NCBI GenBank assembly: GCA_000482145.1
Contig: AUXH01000143.1
Coordinates: forward strand, 1 to 34,932
Length of the DNA stretch: 34,932 bases
Reading direction: 5' to 3'
Origin: Strigomonas culicis
Taxonomy: Eukaryota > Euglenozoa > Kinetoplastea > Trypanosomatida > Trypanosomatidae
The position numbers and the translations under genes are program-made. Below the pieces are notes generated by a model, which saw nothing but the letters and a program-made list of their open reading frames with translations, had not been told where the DNA came from and searched no databases. Shown here piece by piece: positions 12,101-18,033 of the stretch (position 1 is the stretch's first letter; the number at the start of each line of letters is the position of its first letter).

Positions 12101-13078
12101 CTGGATGTCCTGCAGCGACATGCGCCACGGGCCGCGCCAGTCGGCGCTGTGCAGCAGCACCTGCGCTTTGATGTATTCCCGCAGGTCCCCCGACACGATG
12201 GAGAGCAGCGAGACCGCGTTGATCTTCTGCCGCTCGTTGTGCGTCGAGGAGCCGTTCCAGAACTGCGTGAGCGACTGGTTGACCTGCTCCAGCAGCTCCA
12301 GCGCCTCGAGCATCGTGAAGGACTTGGAGCGCCACACGGGCGGCAGTTCGTTCTCGATCGACGCGGTCGCGTAGGAAGAGAAGGCGTGGGCGAGCGTCTT
12401 GGTGTCGATCCATATCTTCGCCAGAGGGCCCGGCGGCAGCTTCATGACACTGTACGAATTCTGCAGCATGGACAGCTCAATGTTCTCATCCTCGGCCCCG
12501 TCGTCCGTGGGCTTCTTCTTGCGCTTGGTGGGGCTGGCGGCCTTGATGTCTTGCGCAATCTCCACTTCCGTCTGGGTGTATGCCTTGATGCCGATCGTGT
12601 TCCTAAAGATGACGTCCAGGCGACTGCCGGTCGGGCACATCGCCTTGGGAAAGTCTGTCACGGCCTGCACCCCCTCCGTCGCGTCGCTGGACACGTCCAG
12701 GTACAGCATCTCGAGCATCAGGTTCACCGCGGGAAGGTCCGGCAACTCGTTGAGGTCCACCGGGACGGCTGACGCGTCCGCGGAGGAGCGCGCGAGGTAC
12801 TTGGTAAACGACACCGACTTGTCGCCGAGGGCTTCAAAGTCACAATCGGCGCCTTCTCCAAGCAAGCGCAGCGAGGTGCGGCCGGTGATCTCGCGCGCGA
12901 GCGCGGAGGTGAGCCGCTGGACCTCCTTCCCAAGATCCTGGGCGTTGGAGAGCGACTGGAACTCGAAGAGCACCCACCCGTCTCCACGGTTCACCTGGAC
13001 GGGGCCGAAGCGCACCTGCAGGTGGCGCTGCGCCGTGCTGGCCAGCTGCGCCTCTACTGCTACAAGTCCAGTATTCAT
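101..13078 (-). CDS. DHC2: Cytoplasmic dynein-2 (IFT dynein) heavy chain
   Basis: A 4,325-residue heavy chain of the retrograde intraflagellar-transport motor. AAA1 has GPAGTGKT (Lys1749) preceded by GNPY and followed by a CDEGID stretch. That combination is typical of dynein-2 rather than dynein-1 (CDETFD) or axonemal chains. AAA2 has GPSGSGKST (Lys2042) and AAA3 has GPEGCGKS (Lys2353). AAA4 has GRPGVGRRD, with Arg2697 in the Walker A lysine position; I recall the same Arg in other dynein-2 chains. The stalk coiled coils span about 2920-3210, with the microtubule-binding tip near 3030-3125. AAA5, AAA6 and the C-terminal domain follow. The length is close to metazoan DYNC2H1. The start is the ATG at 13078 (MNTGLVAVEA). 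The open frame runs 67 codons further upstream but only translates a pyrimidine tract. Trypanosomatids carry two dynein-2 heavy chains reported to heterodimerise; which one this is cannot be told here. Confidence 0.95.
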   Translation of the reverse strand: MNTGLVAVEAQLASTAQRHLQVRFGPVQVNRGDGWVLFEFQSLSNAQDLGKEVQRLTSALAREITGRTSLRLLGEGADCDFEALGDKSVSFTKYLARSSADASAVPVDLNELPDLPAVNLMLEMLYLDVSSDATEGVQAVTDFPKAMCPTGSRLDVIFRNTIGIKAYTQTEVEIAQDIKAASPTKRKKKPTDDGAEDENIELSMLQNSYSVMKLPPGPLAKIWIDTKTLAHAFSSYATASIENELPPVWRSKSFTMLEALELLEQVNQSLTQFWNGSSTHNERQKINAVSLLSIVSGDLREYIKAQVLLHSADWRGPWRMSLQDIQAALQLCRRWNKTVLQLTKRKWKDWDGGMFHDESLDELTQRLHDVVRVRELLNSVTLLGETVPDTLQPEIIFDNASMIDARATPRAEWAKRVEKFDGEFAFLDPNLRSLVKKKLFHASPSESMVRALMPFSMLLQRGDTQKAMEKELRGVAVYLIEQMEAAKTRFENNEKRASTDLQRLRAAKSCAAECASIPEVAYRLLGPGAELTEMVSSKSNVIISECEKRCEAAVAQWRETVEAQCKKMVDLEEAVVIQVDNRAQPTLLRCSLNQTIQQFINDTHNFRCWVGDIPSSSQAAAHGGDGASGLGRSGSNSAARLLQVSDSAENTIRACEQLFAATVRTQQAVANFNTVLSQILPCTRAMLAKAMERSLAQILYADTTRRVISLVNHQELEGLNMRFQNTVETLSSENRHIRRFHGDMLNQVIALHSMDLTKHMDHWRSAVDTMRSSFEEFIFQHKYVDYDEWRRFLDCQIYKALEYQYRRGLESLHENMEEFKVELIFKQGMVQFKPSFEAIREAYYIKLREFVSVPNRFRGLQPKRESGGSYEIYPQMPLDNTQRILIVHAKAIELFNKLTKVRKAFRSYIVIGLCGVSGMPDLDTIVEQWAQKPEQFVQGFETVKEHMEKLEKIEDTMRVDCFAISTVPVKVTVDEQLHRLEESLLNAMRKIIQQAVNELDIFVFNASNVIERQPTTMDEVGKANMQYKECQARMPELEAKFKALEEQNRELRTHSGASIDISATRARWEHLREAMSSHTKVIESAVAKMRVSLDSLIQKFLKDVQRFSTNWEKQKGSLMQAFREKKTSSVEKLLSGLKSQKVDMEELKAQGKELESKCEYFNQPKPNFSMLDKTVRDVEAISTMWCLYDQFQEQLKKLREEDWLTFRSHTYQFDDFCKDWKKTLDEQMKGRDKDGEENVIPNYLLKLLQDWNELLPLLKFIRGDGWMTEHWNEMFRLLGIDKNITSATLTFGNVLDCYEKVLEKQAELKQLQARAQGEIQLREALQDLRTWGLEATFTLVLPSDGTAKVKLITEWKDVMTQVSDNLALIGSLKDSPFFQHFADEASGWEAKLVALTESLTQLNSIQRKWTYLEPIFARGALPQEQARFKRVDKEFVGILREVEADPRVMSLTSQSDFNDKLKGILEQIDRCQKSLMEFLDAKRDKLPRFYFISDEDLLEILGHSQNPSVIQAHLKKLFMGIHRVKFDEKQTSITHMYSADDECVALSKPVAITDNDVEDWLIRLDGCMKATLQEQLVQCAAHSDVTDPKVVHQFPSQILQVALQIHFAKFVENTIVQKKPLQEVLSWSKKQLDALTSAPGDIDPVSSLKIKALILDIIHNIEIVELLMAQNVQDVKQWYWQKQLRYYFNDKNRCFLQMVDTVFDYTYEYQGNAAKLVHTPLTDKCYLVLTKGMGLGYGGNPYGPAGTGKTESVKALGSAMGRQVLVFNCDEGIDFKSMGRIFVGIVKCGAWGCFDEFNRLKIDQLSAISQMIQVIQEALKNHEPNCSLLHKNIEVNPNAGIFVTLNPAGKGYGGRTKLPDNLKQLFREVAMSVPDNELITGTMLLSEGFLHAKALAKNVVELYKLCKQLMSKQQHYDWGLRPLKAVLRLGGTLQQKWKRANPSKRTTVAQECELLVQSLNINTLSKLTFDDARLFTGLLRDIFPGVESREVTYGELESAIQTAVTALGLQTITSQTRKVLQLYEALGQRMGVVLVGPSGSGKSTVLNILRKALEVMKIEVPLHVMNPKAMPRRRLLGYMDPDTREWYDGVLTVAAREAVKASPQSRPWIWCDGDIDPEWIESLNSVLDDNKLLTMPNGVRIQFGSNVNFVFETHSLEFASPATVSRMGVLFLSDKDVQMDSVVESVMSTQPTAVSTQVTPWIKRYAYPAIDEALHLDMLSVPTTRMGLLNACLNHTLTAQSESDFIFSLLRGLGSALTTEGAAQLAGFLFKTSSLKPVSDSRPLDTYWDVKKKRLAEYAADLSTTITADDFLKGTMPMVMTAEVQRMTAALTPLLVDKKCKPIFVVGPEGCGKSALLHHCLSAYKAFRTTTINCSAQTDSVNLIRKIEQVCALFSTNTGRVYRPRECERAIIVLRGVNLPKPDKYGTVELHSILHQMLLYRGFYNEELEWIGLEGVQFVATMNPTVSAGRYPVAPRLLAVVNVVTTTYPSKASLTQVYGTYWAGILKSSDLGQGKAYDGGQQLAVFNINFYDKIRRRFEGEAYAHFQFCPRHLTNWLRSALMYKMDSQTMLPAVLAYEASRVFMDCLPTADDRAKAEKILAEQLASIGYSAPKEDRFATMFVTWFNDVAAKERKLEQKKYEEVLQVVESGLVRYSREFKEMNMILIPEVVTWITRVDRIFSRPSGHLIVVGRPGVGRRDTVVVGAYMQRMEIATLNMTTDYGLKQFRNDLRTFIQRATMQNVRMTLLLEDQNIVDESFLELVNGLVSSGEVPGLFTTEEMEAMYNPLREDAANDGFIGPIYNYFLARLQRNLRVSLVMDNHHELFLVRLQANPGLLSNCTLLWMGSWSGDVIKTMCKTRLKDTIAALEADPANKGFHLHRELYTIHQGLGERSTPKHFEVMTETYQRIMRIKSKTTGDAVRRLETGLAKLKEGEESVDAIKKDVAKKKEDVERMQKEADSALDEIQKNMQNSQEQRDSATELQEQLKEENKDLTEKRGKVEEELGSIRPMMEAARDAVSTIRTEQLNEIRSLKSPPEPIRDVLEAVLALLGVNDVSWPSMRKFLGERGSKERILDFNVNNVTPQIRQSVSKLLQQKATSFKPEVIHRASVAAAPMAEWVKAMVEYSTIMERIAPLTRQLEQLEQNQKEGEEKLEQLRKKLKKIDKLVAGLREEFAKKCKDAETLRTKLEKAEKQLNKAQELLEKLSVEKTRWAADVQTIREANMTMPKRALVAAAFLTYLGRETEDTRAKYVKQWSSRLGFEKLVNVTEFMRTESELLQFKAEGLPGDELSLENAIVTLDTVQTPLVIDPANQAIEWAKAHLRAQNAVVEVTSLYNERFAHTLELSIRFGKTLLVTEVGSIEPILYPILRKELISAGAKRIVQVGNKTVDWQESFRIILFSRSTDMKLPPDASALLTDVNFSVTGTGLESQLLGLTIKHEKPELEEQKVELLKKEEELKVLLSGLEERLLRELADSQGDLLENTQLVTSLNEVKSQAANIQSSLAQSQTLQKELDEKREVYRPFGRQGSLLYFLMKDLEQLNHMYQYGLQDFILMFTKTLKEYQGDDSLSKKIPALIENMAKTCFHSVSVSVFKRDRLAFGLHLLQGFYAVRYPTNLWSALVGSVGTAAAPDRAVDLPPWAPLSSKPLFTSLASFPEGLTVIDKWNLSDSAKWGPLMNSATPETTVKTMPTVEQLLLINIFRPDRMPALATTVILKELKLKSLTPNESLRQTIVRASPLSPVLLITSSGADPSLEVQDVANHTIGKDRFHQIALGGGQTDEAMQELRRSTAAGDWLFLKNLHLVLDWAAVLEKELCAMPEPHKDFRLIVTTEEHALFPSVLLRLSVKVTVESPPGVKQNLLRTYQTWDKKFIGGQSGKCASLLFGLAWFHGIVQERRTYVPQGWVQRYGFSPADLKAASDVLLNMARQPNLDWTTLKGVMLNCIYGGRLDNPFDEDVLVMLLETYFTPQILFEGSRPLYSSFSVPMTNDHGAIVAEVRDKLPDVDPPALFHLPDNSNRAVQESIAAALTEDLRVMVTRLGASGAGDSTPTEGWKTLLAPVLELWKTCGVTGAVATRTVAATGDPAPMEVFFVSEVNLLAQLLHDLEAFFESLRAMSDGTLIPPSQLREEAMEFAGGRVPPRWMDRMDGPREAKLWLTLLTRRYTTVQEWMKTPLSSSTAYDLSNFLRPDTFFNALRQHTARQSQVALVDLRLVASIVGGGATSDLSVSVTVLGSTICIQGAVMKDGKLLAPAVNAPSSVPIGTNLKVGWVSAERLSAKMRGHDTIQVYNNPLREQVVFPLTVPCSSESEHVQRALAGVACFILTV

Positions 13079-14100
13079 TGAATGGCAAGAGAGAGAAAGA
13101 AAAACAAAACACCAAAAAAAAAAAATGTAGAGAGAAAAGGGTACCGCACGAAACGTTGCAGTTCTCTTTCTTAGACACGCACACCTGACGACGTAGTAAA
13201 GCACAGTCGTAAAAGAGTATATAAAAGGAACTCTTATGTGGAAAAAGATTCCGTTCAACAACAAAAAACAAATTATCAATCAAAAATCGAATTGCTATCT
13301 ACAGAAATAACAGAACAGGGAATGAAAAAAAAAAGAGTAAAAAATGCTTATTCTATCCTGCGTAAAAAAAAAAAGAGTGAAATTGGGAGGAAGAAAGTAT
13401 CGTGTAGTAGCCTGGACCTTTTGAAAATTTACAAACAAGACATCTATCAGGTGGGCAAGAGGATCTCCTGAGCACGTGTATTTCCGCATACACAATCCCG
13501 TTATGAACATACAAGAGAAAGAAAAATATAACATTATTAGTAATATAATCAACATGCTTGTCCTTTCTGTCGAAAGAGCATGGGAAATCCCATATAGACG
13601 CAAAAAGAGACAAAAAATATATGAGCTCAACAACAGCAAAGAGTGTGCACATTCGTGGTAACCTGCCGTTACGCAACATACAGATTTAGGTACGTGTTCC
13701 GCGCACAGCACTCAAACACAGAACACACAAAGATAAACAAATAACAAAAAGAAAAAGAAAAACCAGTACACCATCTATGGGAACGCCGACAAACACACTC
13801 ACACACAAAAAAAAAGAAGTACAAAGATGTAATAATTGACAGGAAACGCGAAAAACAAACACAAGTAGGTACCGTCCATACAACGACTAATACATCTGGG
13901 GCTACCCATGTTATCCTTGCTCTTTCCGTTCAACGGGACAGATCGTAGGTGCAGAGGTTCTAAAATAAAAAATAGAGCTTTTGTTGATTTGTATAAGATT
14001 TCAGGCAATGGGTGTCACCAAAAACGAAGAAGAAAAGGTATACGCTCTTCCTACTACTACCACCTTCACCGTCAGTGCTTGTGCGTGTCAATCGGCGCCT
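13079..14100 (-). other. Spacer between TBCCD1 and the dynein-2 heavy chain, no gene seen
   Basis: About 1 kb of AT-rich sequence with many A runs on the plus strand, so it is U/C-rich in the minus-strand transcript. It should hold the TBCCD1 3' UTR and the dynein 5' UTR. The few open frames (up to 138 codons) are low-complexity Phe/Ser/Leu translations of pyrimidine tracts. No tRNA box B or other RNA signature was seen. The last AG before the dynein start in transcript sense is at 13164-13165. The 85 bases from there to the ATG are pyrimidine-rich and contain no AG. Confidence 0.75.
13083..13138 (-). promoter_or_regulatory. Pyrimidine-rich, AG-free leader upstream of dynein-2
   Basis: Read on the minus strand this is a T/C tract ending a few bases before the dynein ATG. 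Such tracts normally precede a trans-splice acceptor AG. Here no AG lies between the tract and the ATG, so the acceptor is probably at or above 13165 and the tract falls inside the 5' UTR. Confidence 0.5.
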
Positions 14101-15723
14101 CTACTTGCCGACGGCCGGCTGGTGCAGCAGTTCCAGCAGCCCGTTCGCCTGTCCATTCTTGTGCAGCCACTCCACAAACATGCTCTGCACCTGCGTGCGC
14201 AGGTTGTTGGCGAGGTCGGCGCGGCCCTCCTCCTCCAGCCGCGTGTAGGCCTCCTGCAGGTCGCGGGAGATGTCCTGGAAGCGCAGCATGCGGTTCTGTA
14301 AGGCGTCCGCGTAGGGCTGCGGCACGGTGCACGGATTCGCGCGCGTCATGATCATCGCGTTGCCCTGCGGCGCCACGGGGAAGCAGATGGGCGAGAAGTC
14401 GTCCGGCGGCAGCACGTACGCCGACGACGGCAGGCCGACGTTCCAGAAGTTCAGCTTGGGGTTGATGCCGGTGAGCAGCAGGTGCTCCTCCAGCGTCGAG
14501 TAATGCGAGTTGTACGGCGCGAGGAGGAGGTTCCGGTTGGGGGCGGCACCGGCCGGCCCGCCGTTGAGGACGACCGGGGGCGTGTTGGTGCAGACGAAGA
14601 TGCGGACGTTGCTACAGTTGCTCACGACGAGGCTGCCGCACAGCACGGAGATGGTGCAGTGCTCGCAGTGATCCACCGCGAGCACGCCGCTGACGGGGCC
14701 GAGCGCGACTGTGCAGTTGCGCAGGTTCGACAGCCGCGTGTGCGGCAGCGGCGACGCAACATAGAGGCTCGTCTGCGCGCAGTCCGCCACGGTGAAGTTG
14801 GACGACAGCAGCTGCATCATGAGGTCTAGGTTGAGGATGGGGGAGGTCGGGATGTACATGGTATCGCGCAGCCCGCGCACCACAATGTTGTTGGGAAAGC
14901 TCACGCCGTCCTTGTTGTCCTTCAGCGTCTTCTTCACCTCATCCGCGGTAAAGATGCGCGGCCGAATGAACTGCGCGAGCATCGCGATTTCGATCGTCTT
15001 CTCGTTGCGCGGCCACAGCACCGCGACGTTCGTTCCGAAGGGCTGCTCTGTCCCGTTCACGAACTCGCGCAGCAGGTGACGCAGCTCTAGCACGTCCACG
15101 TACGTCAGGCGGCCCTGCCGTGTGACCGACACCGCCGTCAGGTAGTCGTGCAGATACTGCCGAACGTGGCTCACGACCGCCTCCTGCGTAATCGCGCCGA
15201 GCACGCACCGCGGCGGCCGTTCCAGCAGCAGCTGCGCGAGCAGGAAGATGATGAGCCCGGGGAGACTCACCTGCCGGCTCGCGGAGACGAGTGGCCAGCG
15301 CGCCTCATCCACGCTGCCGCCCATCTTGTGCAGCAGGTTGCGGTTCGCCTCCTGTCGGAACTCCGCAATGCGCTTCTGCGCCGCGTCGGCGTTGCTGCTG
15401 TAGTAGGACGGGCTCGCCTGCATGCAGCCACCACTAAGCGCAAAGAAGACGTCGAAGACCGCGTAGGCAGTCTTCTCTGGCAGGCCTAGGATGCTCGCGG
15501 ACAGCTCACGCCAGTTCGCCAGGGAGATTGACGTGAGATTGCTCGACTCCTGCCGCAGCTTCATGATGGAGGCCGTCGTGAGGCCGCTCGGCGCGTCTAG
15601 CAACAGCCCACAGTTTTCGAAGAGAACAGGGTTCACGCAGAAAGAAACCGGGTTGTTGCTCGCACTCGCATCCGCCGCGGCCGGCGTTGAGCGTGCCGAG
15701 GGGCTCGTCGCAGCTCTGGACAT
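14101..15723 (-). CDS. TBCCD1: TBCC domain-containing protein 1 (TBCCD1)
   Basis: A 540-residue protein related to tubulin cofactor C. A helical N-terminal part (about 30-225) is followed by PFGTNVAVLWPRNEKTI (228-244), a stretch typical of TBCCD1. A Cys-rich beta-helix (about 300-385) has CAP/TBCC-like repeats such as NCTVALGPVSGVLAVDHCEH. Next comes LAPYNSHYSTLEEHLLLTGI (401-420), a recognisable family signature, and a C-terminal helix (about 455-525). In trypanosomes TBCCD1 is reported at the basal body, bilobe and anterior cell tip, where it helps keep flagellum, kinetoplast and Golgi connected. Human TBCCD1 is also centrosomal and is thought to lack the GAP arginine of TBCC. The start at 15723 is the first Met of the open frame; residues 1-25 are Ser/Ala-rich and probably disordered. 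Confidence 0.9.
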   Translation of the reverse strand: MSRAATSPSARSTPAAADASASNNPVSFCVNPVLFENCGLLLDAPSGLTTASIMKLRQESSNLTSISLANWRELSASILGLPEKTAYAVFDVFFALSGGCMQASPSYYSSNADAAQKRIAEFRQEANRNLLHKMGGSVDEARWPLVSASRQVSLPGLIIFLLAQLLLERPPRCVLGAITQEAVVSHVRQYLHDYLTAVSVTRQGRLTYVDVLELRHLLREFVNGTEQPFGTNVAVLWPRNEKTIEIAMLAQFIRPRIFTADEVKKTLKDNKDGVSFPNNIVVRGLRDTMYIPTSPILNLDLMMQLLSSNFTVADCAQTSLYVASPLPHTRLSNLRNCTVALGPVSGVLAVDHCEHCTISVLCGSLVVSNCSNVRIFVCTNTPPVVLNGGPAGAAPNRNLLLAPYNSHYSTLEEHLLLTGINPKLNFWNVGLPSSAYVLPPDDFSPICFPVAPQGNAMIMTRANPCTVPQPYADALQNRMLRFQDISRDLQEAYTRLEEEGRADLANNLRTQVQSMFVEWLHKNGQANGLLELLHQPAVGK

Positions 15724-16320
15724 GAGAGGTGTTCCGGTTACAGTAATAATACTTTGTGTGTGTGTAGGTGCGTGTTTGTGGTTGTCTACTCTCTAGGGCT
15801 GCACGGTAAATGCGTGTGTATATACAGGTTCTATAGTGAATGCAAAACAACAACAACCACAAAATAAATAAAAAATAAAAAATATTACAACTCACTGTTT
15901 TTTTCTTGTAGGGGAAATGAGAAGAACACGCATGAAAAAAGATAGAGGGGGGGAAGAGAAGAAAGAATGAAATAAACTATGTGAATGGAAGGGGTCAAAT
16001 ACTTATAATGCTAGGCAATATATATATATGGGTATCATTCGAATAATAGTTTTTTTTTTAATGAATATAGAGAAAAATAAAGAATGAAAACAAGAAACGA
16101 AAAAGAGAAAGCTGATGATATTGGAAAAGTGGAAAAAAAGAGGGGGAGAGCTTTCTTCTTTCAGGAGATATTACATTCAGAAGTATCAAAGTACTATGTA
16201 TATCCACCAAGATAGATGATGAAAAAAAAAGAAAAAAAAAGAAAGAAAGTATTGCAACGTAGAAATGGACAGAGCAAAAAAGCAAATGGTGAAGTAGTGA
16301 ACAAAAGAATGTCTGTTTCT
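15724..16320 (-). other. Spacer between the EGF-repeat gene and TBCCD1, no gene seen
   Basis: About 600 bases of AT-rich DNA with plus-strand A/G runs at about 15925-15970 and 16060-16150 and a short TA repeat at 16018-16029. It should contain the 3' UTR of the gene ending at 16321 and the TBCCD1 5' UTR. In transcript sense the nearest AG before the TBCCD1 ATG is at 15752-15753, preceded by a CA-rich stretch, so the acceptor is uncertain. No credible coding frame. Confidence 0.7.
16018..16029. repeat. Short TA microsatellite
   Basis: Alternating A and T over 12 bases within the spacer downstream of the EGF-repeat gene. Short AT repeats of this kind recur in other spacers of the window. Confidence 0.8.
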
Positions 16321-17646
16321 TCAGCCAAAGGGGGCTCTCTTTTTGTCTCTTCTACTGTCCCGTGATCGCACATGCTGCTCGGAGGGCGGAGCTTCGTTCT
16401 CATAGTACTGCGCCTCGTAGAAAGGCTCGCACATTTGCTGCTCGTCGCACTGCATACGCTGTGAGGCGCGAGAGCGATGTGGCCGGTGTGCCATCGCTGA
16501 CCGCGCAAGATGGGTGGGAGAGGGCTCCTCGCGGCCGCCATAATGGCTGTACTCGTGTTGGTACGTGTCCTCTCCATGGCACACGATCTCTCTGGCAATC
16601 GAGAGCGCAGGCGGATAGACGTCGAGCGTCTGCTGGGCACGGTGGGCAGCGGGCGGTGGCGCAAGGCGCAAACACGCGCTCCGCGTGACACCATCGTGGT
16701 CCGCGTAGTCCATGTGTGGCACCTCCTCGTACTGATTGGGGTCGCCGTAGTAGGCCGCCTCGCTGCCCTCCTGGTGGTAGCCCACGGCACGAGGCTGGGG
16801 GTGGGCCACGCTCGGGAACGCATAGGACTTGGCTGGGCTTGCTGGCTGCGGCGGCGGCGGCGGCGGGGTCCGATGAAACTGGTTATAATTGTTGTGTTGG
16901 TTGTCTTGCGCCCGCATGCTGAAGGACGCGGCCAGAAACATCATCATGGACTGCTGCTGCTGCTGCTGTTGCTGCAGCAGCAGCAAGGGCAGCTGCTGGT
17001 TGCTCAGTGACAGCTCCTCCGGGTCTTTATAGCGATTGCGCTTCGATGCTTGCATGATCTCCAGCTGCTCCTGTCGATACTGCTGCTCCTCGTAGTGGCG
17101 CCTCTCCTCCTCTTCCTGCTGCCGCTGCTGCTGCTGGAGCACCGCCCGCTTCCTCGCGCGCTGTCGGCGGCAGCGGCAGCAGCAGCAGCCCAGGATGAGC
17201 GCGAAGAGGGCAGCGCCGCCGACACAGCAGGCGACGATGATCACCGTCATGACGGTCGAGCTCGAGGCGGTGGAGGCCACATTCGGCGCCGTCGTGCCGG
17301 CCTGGCTCGTGCAGTACGTCACCTGCCCGGAGAGGATGTCCTGATTGTTCAGCAGGTCCGTGCTCCACCCACTGTCGCACACGCACGTCTCTTCTGTGCT
17401 GCTCCACGTGCCGTGATTGCAGTTGACGTCGCTGTCACTCGTCGCCCACGCGGACCGCATCGCGGCGCCGTTACGGTGGGCCACGCTGCAGTACAGACGC
17501 TGGCCCCGTGCGTTGTGTGCTGGATGTCGGAGGTCCGTGGTCCACCCCGCGTCGCAGACGCACACACCCTCCGTGCGGCTCCAGCGACCGTGGTGGCAGT
17601 CGGCGGTATCGCTGTCCGGCCCCCCAGGAGACGCACCGGCGTACAT
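16321..17646 (-). CDS. Single-pass membrane protein with two EGF-like repeats and Gln-rich tail
   Basis: A 441-residue protein of unknown function. Two tandem Cys-rich repeats lie near residues 17-53 and 76-112. Both follow the pattern C-x-HG-x-W-S-x-T-E-x-x-C-V-C-D-x-GW-x-TDL and end in a Tyr-Cys pair, as in EGF-like modules. A Ser/Thr/Ala linker leads to one membrane span (about 132-153). Directly after it is a cluster CCCCRC (154-159), a plausible palmitoylation site, and an Arg/Lys stop-transfer segment. The tail is Gln/Glu-rich (170-200), has a Leu4-Gln8 run (221-232), then low-complexity Pro/His/Tyr sequence. The start is the ATG at 17646. A GTG lies five codons upstream, and an in-frame stop at 17698-17700 blocks further extension. 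No signal peptide precedes the Cys-rich repeats, which is odd for an ectodomain. The base pattern looks coding throughout. Confidence 0.8.
   Translation of the reverse strand: MYAGASPGGPDSDTADCHHGRWSRTEGVCVCDAGWTTDLRHPAHNARGQRLYCSVAHRNGAAMRSAWATSDSDVNCNHGTWSSTEETCVCDSGWSTDLLNNQDILSGQVTYCTSQAGTTAPNVASTASSSTVMTVIIVACCVGGAALFALILGCCCCRCRRQRARKRAVLQQQQRQQEEEERRHYEEQQYRQEQLEIMQASKRNRYKDPEELSLSNQQLPLLLLQQQQQQQQSMMMFLAASFSMRAQDNQHNNYNQFHRTPPPPPPQPASPAKSYAFPSVAHPQPRAVGYHQEGSEAAYYGDPNQYEEVPHMDYADHDGVTRSACLRLAPPPAAHRAQQTLDVYPPALSIAREIVCHGEDTYQHEYSHYGGREEPSPTHLARSAMAHRPHRSRASQRMQCDEQQMCEPFYEAQYYENEAPPSEQHVRSRDSRRDKKRAPFG
16951..16985. repeat. CTG/CAG trinucleotide repeat with internal switch
   Basis: Six CTG units, one TTG, one CTG and then CAG units follow one another on the plus strand within the gene ending at 16321. 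Read on the minus strand this encodes Leu codons (CTG) and then Gln codons (CAG), giving the LLLL-QQQQQQQQ run at residues 221-232. The switch from CTG to CAG makes the tract partly self-complementary. Confidence 0.9.
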
Positions 17647-18033
17647 GACTCTGTTAAACACACTGTAAATAGAGAGAGAGAGAGTGAACCGTCTTCTCTA
17701 ATGAAAGGAAATGAATAATAGAATAGACTGAAATCGAGTTATTTTGCTATGTGCAAACGTCTGGGCATATATAGTAAAGAAGAGAGAGGGATCAGAGAGA
17801 GAAGAACATACAAGCGCTACATATACGCACATGAAGAATGCCAATAGTCAACAGACGAGACATCGACCGCTGTGTAGAGCAGCCGTCGCTGCCCTCTTGC
17901 GTCACTATTGGTTTATCCCTTTGCGAGACAGATGTATTATTCATTATGTATATATGACTGTATGTTCACATATCACCTTACGGGTGACCGACAACAACAA
18001 CAACAGAAAGATAAGGTTTACTCTTAAAATCAT
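17647..18033 (-). other. Spacer between CWH43-like and EGF-repeat genes
   Basis: 387 AT-rich bases holding the 3' UTR of the CWH43-like gene and a very short 5' UTR for the next gene. A plus-strand AG repeat at 17671-17684 reads as a clean CT tract in transcript sense. No coding frame or RNA gene was recognised. Confidence 0.75.
17663..17684 (-). promoter_or_regulatory. Candidate spliced-leader acceptor of the EGF-repeat gene
   Basis: In transcript sense a (CT)7 tract is followed by ATTTACAG, the AG being at 17664-17663. This is a textbook polypyrimidine tract plus acceptor. It would leave a 16-base 5' UTR before the ATG at 17646 and supports that ATG as the start. Confidence 0.7.

Noticed and set aside
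13079..13279. N-terminal extension of the dynein heavy chain by 67 residues
   Set aside because: It translates a pyrimidine tract into Phe/Leu/Ser low complexity, and splice signals fall within or above it. The ATG at 13078 is the first sensible start.
13295..13711. Possible small gene in the 1 kb spacer before the dynein gene
   Set aside because: AT-rich, low-complexity frame without the GC-rich third positions seen in every real gene here.
17647..17661. GTG start five codons upstream in the EGF-repeat gene
   Set aside because: Kinetoplastid nuclear genes start at ATG, and the acceptor at 17663-17664 makes the ATG at 17646 the natural first start.
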